Below are positions 33,786 to 35,162 of a stretch of 35,162 nt of DNA, in pieces. The notes beneath the pieces are model-generated. The model saw only the letters and a list, made by a program, of their open reading frames with translations. It was not told where the DNA came from and searched no databases. The DNA is from an uncultured Lachnospiraceae bacterium (GTDB taxonomy: Bacteria > Bacillota > Clostridia > Lachnospirales > Lachnospiraceae). The stretch lies in assembly GCA_910589385.1 (NCBI GenBank), contig CAJUTU010000037.1:1-35162 (forward strand), read 5' to 3'. The position numbers and the translations under genes are program-made. Within the stretch, counting starts at the first letter, position 1, and the number at the start of each line of letters is the position of its first letter.

Positions 33786-34577
33786 ATGATTGCTCAGCAG
33801 CGGCACGCCGCAATTTTAGAATTATTAGATAAGAGCGGAATCGTCCACTCTTCTGATCTTGTGAAACAAATGAATGTTTCTTCCGAAACGATCCGCAAAG
33901 ACCTGGACTATCTGGAGCAGGAGGGGCGTCTTATGCGTGTACACGGTGGAGCTGTTCCTGCACAGGCTTCACAGGCGGCACCTGTTGTTTCCGCTCCGGA
34001 AGGGTACACTGCCTTTCAGACACGTAATACGCAGCACATGGCAGAGAAAGCGGCAATCACGAAATACGCCATTTCACTTATCAAAGAAAATCAGGTCATC
34101 GCGCTGGATTACGGAAGCACGAGCCAGGTGATGGCAGAGGAATTAAAAGAAAATTTTTATTCTCTGACCGTCATTACAAATTCTATTAAAAACGCTCTTA
34201 TCTTGGCTGATTGCCCAGACTTTACCATCATCCTGACCGGAGGGATCCTTGCCAGGGATGAACTTACGCTTGTCAACGATTTCACACCGCTTCTGGATCA
34301 CTTGCATATCGACATCCTGTTTATGACTGTCACCGGAATCGACCCGGAGATCGGCTGCACCGATATGCGTTTCAGCGAAGCCCGGATTCAAAATCAGATG
34401 CGGAAAGCCGCAAGCCGTACGGTTGTCCTGGCCGATTCCAGCAAGTTCGGAAAGGGAAGCCTTGTAAAAATCTGCACATTACAAGATGTTGACTTGATCA
34501 TTACAGACTCAGCAGTACCCGCCGACATGGAAACAGCAATAAAAGAAAAGGGAACCGAGCTGATCATTGCTCAATAA
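33786..34577 (+). CDS. DeoR/GlpR family transcriptional regulator
   Basis: A 263-aa regulator. The N-terminal HTH (MIAQQRHAAILELLDKSGIV, then SSETIRKDLDYLEQEG) ends with the family motif RVHGGAV. The C-terminal domain is the sugar-phosphate-binding isomerase-like fold (ALDYGSTSQVMAEEL, VITNS and ILTGGIL). AAAGGAGG precedes the ATG at 33786; the upstream in-frame start at 33726 overlaps the promoter end and was rejected. It is divergent from the MFS-epimerase-AGCS operon and most likely represses it until a phosphorylated intermediate binds. Confidence 0.93.
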   Translation: MIAQQRHAAILELLDKSGIVHSSDLVKQMNVSSETIRKDLDYLEQEGRLMRVHGGAVPAQASQAAPVVSAPEGYTAFQTRNTQHMAEKAAITKYAISLIKENQVIALDYGSTSQVMAEELKENFYSLTVITNSIKNALILADCPDFTIILTGGILARDELTLVNDFTPLLDHLHIDILFMTVTGIDPEIGCTDMRFSEARIQNQMRKAASRTVVLADSSKFGKGSLVKICTLQDVDLIITDSAVPADMETAIKEKGTELIIAQ

Positions 34578-34630
34578 TATCAGGAGAATTATTTCAGATG
34601 GGCAGAAGATTTCCGGCTGCCAACAATAAT

Positions 34631-34682
34631 GCCAGCAAACCAAGGGACTATTTCCCATCTCCTGGTCTGCTGGCTGTTTTTG
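34631..34682 (+). terminator. Intrinsic terminator of the DeoR gene
   Basis: GCCAGCAAACCA pairs (with one G-U type mismatch and a bulge) with TGGTCTGCTGGC across 34631-34674, followed by TGTTTTT. Confidence 0.7.
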
Positions 34683-34720
34683 CGCCTGAGAGCGGGCAGT
34701 AACACATGGCTTACTGTTGT

Positions 34721-35149
34721 TCAAACTCCTCCGCTACATCTGTCAGGAGTTGACGGATTGACAGGTGCTGCTTTTTTCAGCACTTCAATCTTACATCTAT
34801 GTTCCTTTGACTTTTTATCGTAACTGATTCCAACGGCCAGTATATTTCCTGTATATTTTGGCATCTCTCCAAGCTTTCCCTGAAAACGAAATATATAATT
34901 TTTATCTTTAATCTGACGGATAGCTTCTTCTGGTGTTCCATCCGCCTTTAATTCTAAAATAATACCATCGTCCCCTCTGCGCCCGGGATAAAATATAAAA
35001 TCTACAAATCCTTCTCCAGCCTTATCTTCACGTTCTACACGGTATCTGTCTCTTGCCGCCAGATAGACCAGATTAACCACTGCTGACAATTCTGTCTCAT
35101 GACTGTAACCTGAATCCGTGAAATTGGTTGTTTTATGAAGCCAATCCTA
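34721..35149 (-). pseudogene. C-terminal PD-(D/E)XK nuclease-like fragment of an AAA-ATPase-like family protein
   Basis: The open frame starts after a TAG at 35147-35149 and reads DWLHKTTNFTDSGYSHETEL, then a nuclease-like core with VDFIFYPG, IILELK and EEAIRQIKDKNY. That is the D-(D/E)xK-QxxxY pattern of the PD-(D/E)XK domain that ends AAA-ATPase-like (DUF1703) proteins common in gut anaerobes. About 140 codons remain; the ATPase part is absent. No start codon with a ribosome site is visible; a TTG at 35089 is possible but unlikely. The end (KKAAPVNPSTP onward) looks like readthrough past the usual end of the family. The window stops 13 nt upstream, so some of the loss could be an edge effect, but the TAG lies inside the window. 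Confidence 0.75.
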
Positions 35150-35162
35150 AATCTGATTGGCT
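35108..35162 (-). repeat. Right copy of 55-bp terminal inverted repeat
   Basis: Inverted partner of 48-102 (52 of 55 identical). It contains the same hairpin-forming palindrome and overlaps the first codons of the PD-(D/E)XK fragment. The window ends exactly at the end of the repeat, as draft contigs often do at multi-copy sequences. Confidence 0.85.

Noticed and set aside
1..35162. CRISPR array, tRNA, rRNA, phage or complete insertion sequence
   Set aside because: No regularly spaced repeats, cloverleaf-like or rRNA sequence, transposase, integrase or phage structural genes were recognised.

Overview
The window looks like a piece of a gut Firmicute genome, most likely a Lachnospiraceae-type clostridium. 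The reasons are family content and style: YesMN two-component control of a CUT1 sugar ABC transporter, cytoplasmic GH27, GH36-like, permuted GH3 and GH78 glycosidases, GPH and AGCS transporters, an EFR1-type flavodoxin-ferredoxin, strong AGGAGG ribosome binding sites, and moderate GC with AT-rich islands. No rRNA, tRNA, CRISPR array or complete insertion sequence was seen. Taxonomy is inferred from family knowledge, not from a marker gene.

Layout. (1) 1-8.6 kb, minus strand, intact: sensor kinase, AraC-type response regulator, sugar-binding lipoprotein and two permeases, then an HD-GYP protein with its own promoter and a long leader. (2) 8.6-19.8 kb, a decaying glycoside cluster: GH36 raffinose-synthase-like gene (broken), a 69-aa Cys-rich protein, GH27 alpha-galactosidase (intact), YesL (broken), AraC regulator (amber-interrupted), an intact Rrf2/EFR1 redox divergon, a MATE scrap, then permuted GH3, GPH transporter and GH78 rhamnosidase, all broken by internal deletions and frameshifts, with GPH and GH3 fused to each other. 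(3) 20.0-21.8 kb: AraC regulator and a RibD/DHFR-like reductase. (4) 21.8-24.75 kb, an AT-rich insert: structured leader, AraC-type HTH protein, a second-type ClpP and an unknown 106-aa protein, lying against a 3'-truncated MerR gene and a truncated, frameshifted DUF2335 gene. (5) 24.8-29.6 kb: a second GH78-like gene, a class D beta-lactamase interrupted at a G8 tract behind BlaI-like operators, and an OPA-like MFS transporter. (6) 29.7-34.6 kb: a DeoR-controlled divergent unit of MFS transporter, sugar epimerase/isomerase and AGCS symporter. (7) The right end holds the C-terminal part of a PD-(D/E)XK/AAA-ATPase-like protein; a 55-bp piece of the same sequence lies inverted at the left end.

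How it works together: the intact left block probably senses and imports an oligosaccharide. The neighbouring GH27 and the GH36-like remnant suggest alpha-galactosides. The hydrolases lack signal peptides and would act in the cytoplasm. Much of the downstream catabolic capacity has been lost through repeated internal deletions and nonsense codons. The best candidate for something undescribed is the AT-rich AraC-ClpP-106-aa module with its mutually exclusive leader hairpins. The phase-variable-looking beta-lactamase and the recurring in-frame TAG codons are the next most unusual points.
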